DNA of 64,000 nt from Batkoa obscura (taxonomy: Eukaryota; Entomophthoromycota; Entomophthoromycetes; Entomophthorales; Batkoaceae), in assembly GCA_030770535.1 (NCBI GenBank), contig JASVEC010000005.1:1674001-1738000 (forward strand). Direction: 5' to 3'. Below the pieces are notes generated by a model. The model made no database searches, was not told the DNA's origin, and was given only the letters and a program-made list of their open reading frames with translations. Positions 61,736 to 64,000 of this stretch are shown in pieces. Positions within the stretch are counted from its first letter, which is position 1, and the number at the start of each line of letters is the position of its first letter. The position numbers and the translations under genes are program-made.

Positions 61736-64000
61736 ATGGCAAAGAACAATAAAGAGCAAGAAAACAATCCACCGAATATGTCATCATCTAATAAGAGTGA
61801 TGACATGATGCTGCCCAATATCAATGATAAATTATTAGCAACCAGTCGTGTTAAATTGAGGAATAGGTTTGAAGGCATCATCAAAAAATATGGCAAAGAT
61901 TTCACAAATGAAGCGGATGAGATTGATATATTCAGTGAAATGGTTATAGTTGACAAAGGTCATATGAAGAAGATAAAAGAATTAGAAGCTACTATAGAGA
62001 AAATGGGATTAGATAAGGCTCAAAGCCAAAACACTAGCCTCACTGAACTGGACGCTAACATGAGCCAGAAAACAGAGTTTAAGCAAGAAGATATTGATTT
62101 AAGCCAAAAGATTATCCCTGATCAAAAAGACACCCTCACAAACCAAAAAACTAAACATAGCCAAATTTACAATGAAGTGGATGATTTTATTTTCATAGAT
62201 AGTACTAGAGGACTAAAGGATGAATTACTAAAATACCCAAAATGGAAGAGGCCAAAAGTTGAAGGTAAATTCCTTCTAAGCAGATAAGATAATTTTAACA
62301 TATTTGAAATAGATGTAAAAAAGTATAACTCAGTAGAAAATGCTTCATTAGTAAAAATCAATAATCCAAGTGAGTTTGAGACTGGTTTTGAATACTTTGA
62401 TAATCATTTTAATGGAGATTCTGAACTCACTCATGATTTTTATCCTGTACCTCAAGATCAATCAAGTACTCTCCCATTGTATAGCTCAGCCGAATCCAAA
62501 ACCTATTTCCTTAGATTTGTACAATCAGCAATGAGTGTTTATAAAGACAACGGCCAGCCAGATACTGAAGAAACCTCCGATCAAAAAAACCTTCAGTTGA
62601 TGGAAGAAGTCAAGAAACATATGAAGAAGAGAGAAAAAGAAAAGCGTAAAGCTCTTAGAAAGAACGCAGTAGAAGAGCTGAAGAAAGTAAAAGCAAGCAG
62701 AAGTAAAGAGGAGTTAATTAACAAAATGACAGATAAGAATAAAAAAGATATTTTGAACAGGGAAAAAATTGAAAATAACACCAAGAACAAAGGTAAATTA
62801 AGGCAAGATCATGACAAAGCTGATATTGGGACTGTAAGTAGTACACGTTTAAGGCAGAGAGAATATGATGAAGGTGGTATTAATACCAAAAATGATGAAA
62901 GTATAAAGCAATGGGAGCGTAATATAATAGTCAAAAACATTCAAACCGATACTAATTTAATAAAAGAATATAAATCTAATACAAAACGAACAGCTAATAA
63001 CATAGTATTAATTAATAATGACACAGTCATTCCAGCAAATATGATTGCTGCTTCGAAGCTTAAAACGCCATCTCGCTTAATTGAAAAAGTACAAAAAACT
63101 AATTTAAGTAAAAGTATACTCTATAACAAACAAAGTAACTATGACGAGAACAAACCAATAGCTTCATCTAATCGAAATTTATCTAATATTCGACCAATTT
63201 TAGAATCCAAAGGAAATATAAAGGAACCAATTGCTACTACTAATAATCTGAATATGGACATTCAAGTTATTAGGGGTAATGAAGAATATATTCAAATGAG
63301 ATTAAAAAACAATGATAATAACTCTGAAGTAGATTCTATTGAATATGACCAAATGGAGGCACATTCAGATGCACATGAGGTTAGCACAAATAAACTACCA
63401 ATTACATACAATAATACCAATGTTACTAAAAAGATTCATCAACATAATATACTAAGGAGCGTAAACCTGACACAACCGGGTGATACTCAAAAAGACGCTT
63501 CAGGAAAATCCGAAGCATTAAATAATAAGCTTACGAATATATTCGTGTCTGATTTTAATGATGATACCATTAATACTTTTGAAATAAGAGAAGCGTGTTT
63601 CAAAAGTATGAATAAGAATTCAGAAACAAGGGAAGGTAAAGTTATGGAAAACAAGGATCAGGATGAGAAAGAAGCAAAAGAGAGAAGAGAAAGGGAAGGA
63701 AAGGAAGCTAGAGAAAGAAAGGAAGCTAAAGAAAGAGAAGAAGCAAGGATTAAAGATGCTCAATTGTCGATCCAGATTGGTAAAGAAATATTAATGAAAT
63801 ATTGTACTGATGAAGTAGCTAAAAGAAGGGAACTTAGAAAAGAAAGAGAAAGTAAAAAGAAAAAGCGGAGATTAGAGAAAGAAGCAAAAGAAAAAGAGAA
63901 AGCAAGGATCAAAGATGCTTGGGAATGTATTCAGCTTGGTAAAGAAATACTAATGGATTATGACCGAGAGGCATATGAGGCAGCTAGAAAAATGCCTAGT
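61736..64000 (+). CDS. Long charged protein with Scm3/HJURP-like N-terminal motif (runs off the window)
   Basis: Exon 1 61736-62264, intron 62265-62312 (48 nt, GTAAAT...ATAG), exon 2 open from 62313 to the window edge, giving at least 739 residues. Residues 45-80 read RFEGIIKKYGKDFTNEADEI followed by a VIVDKGHMKKI segment. This fits the Scm3/HJURP signature (KY...DEID...V-x-D-x-GH), which binds the centromeric histone CENP-A/Cse4. The rest is Lys/Asn/Asp/Glu-rich, with coiled-coil stretches (EEVKKHMKKREKEKRKA) and, near the edge, two diverged copies of a Glu/Lys/Arg-rich unit (ARIKDAQLSIQIGKEILMKY and ARIKDAWECIQLGKEILMDY). Known function of the family: centromeric nucleosome deposition in the nucleus. 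Assignment by one motif, so moderate. Confidence 0.6.

Overview
The window reads as nuclear DNA of an AT-rich filamentous fungus that is not a yeast. Genes carry many short GT-AG introns (about 45-55 nt, often with a CTAAC/TACTAA-like branch site; at least two look GC-AG). The gene set is fungal: a Zn2Cys6 regulator, N-terminally anchored P450s and a kexin-type secreted repeat protein beside ordinary eukaryotic housekeeping genes. The style fits an early-diverging lineage (for example a Conidiobolus-like zoopagomycete), but that placement is inference. I found no convincing rRNA, tRNA or CRISPR.

Layout. 0.6-1.5 kb: secreted Ala/Gly-rich repeat protein with dibasic processing sites. 3.9-8.8 kb: P450-A (+), a small unknown gene (-) and P450-B (-). 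10.4-16.8 kb: a transposon nest made of three related DNA-transposon copies, two of them tail to tail, peppered with ~98-bp MITEs and two solo-LTR-like fossils. 17-19.6 kb: repeats, a telomere-like tract and one doubtful small gene. 19.6-31.6 kb: P450-C (+), Zn2Cys6 regulator (+), P450-D (-), P450-E (-). 33.3-41.8 kb: compact housekeeping block with a PPIL4-type cyclophilin-RRM protein, a large unrecognised protein, a Ric8-like G-alpha chaperone/GEF with an apparent one-base frameshift, and glucose-6-phosphate isomerase. 44.2-46.2 kb: P450-F (+). 46.6-55.5 kb: transportin/Kap104, a VIP36-like cargo lectin, an ANKRD54-like ankyrin protein and an MFS monocarboxylate-type transporter. 55.5-61.7 kb: gene-poor repeat island. 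61.7 kb to the edge: start of a long charged protein whose N-terminus resembles the Scm3/HJURP CENP-A chaperone motif.

The six P450 genes share one plan (N-terminal membrane anchor, 12 exons, all landmark motifs intact). D, E and F also share a promoter block, and D and E share a 277-bp identical tract that crosses introns. They are a local family expansion with gene conversion. The Zn2Cys6 gene lies inside the cluster and is a candidate, unproven, regulator.

The most distinctive content is the MITE family. About 20 copies of ~98 bp begin GGGGATGT and end ACATCCCC. Filled-versus-empty comparisons inside this window show 4-bp target duplications, nesting and recent movement. The larger transposon has related termini and encodes a decayed DDE-type transposase that I cannot assign with confidence; it is a candidate source of the mobilising enzyme.
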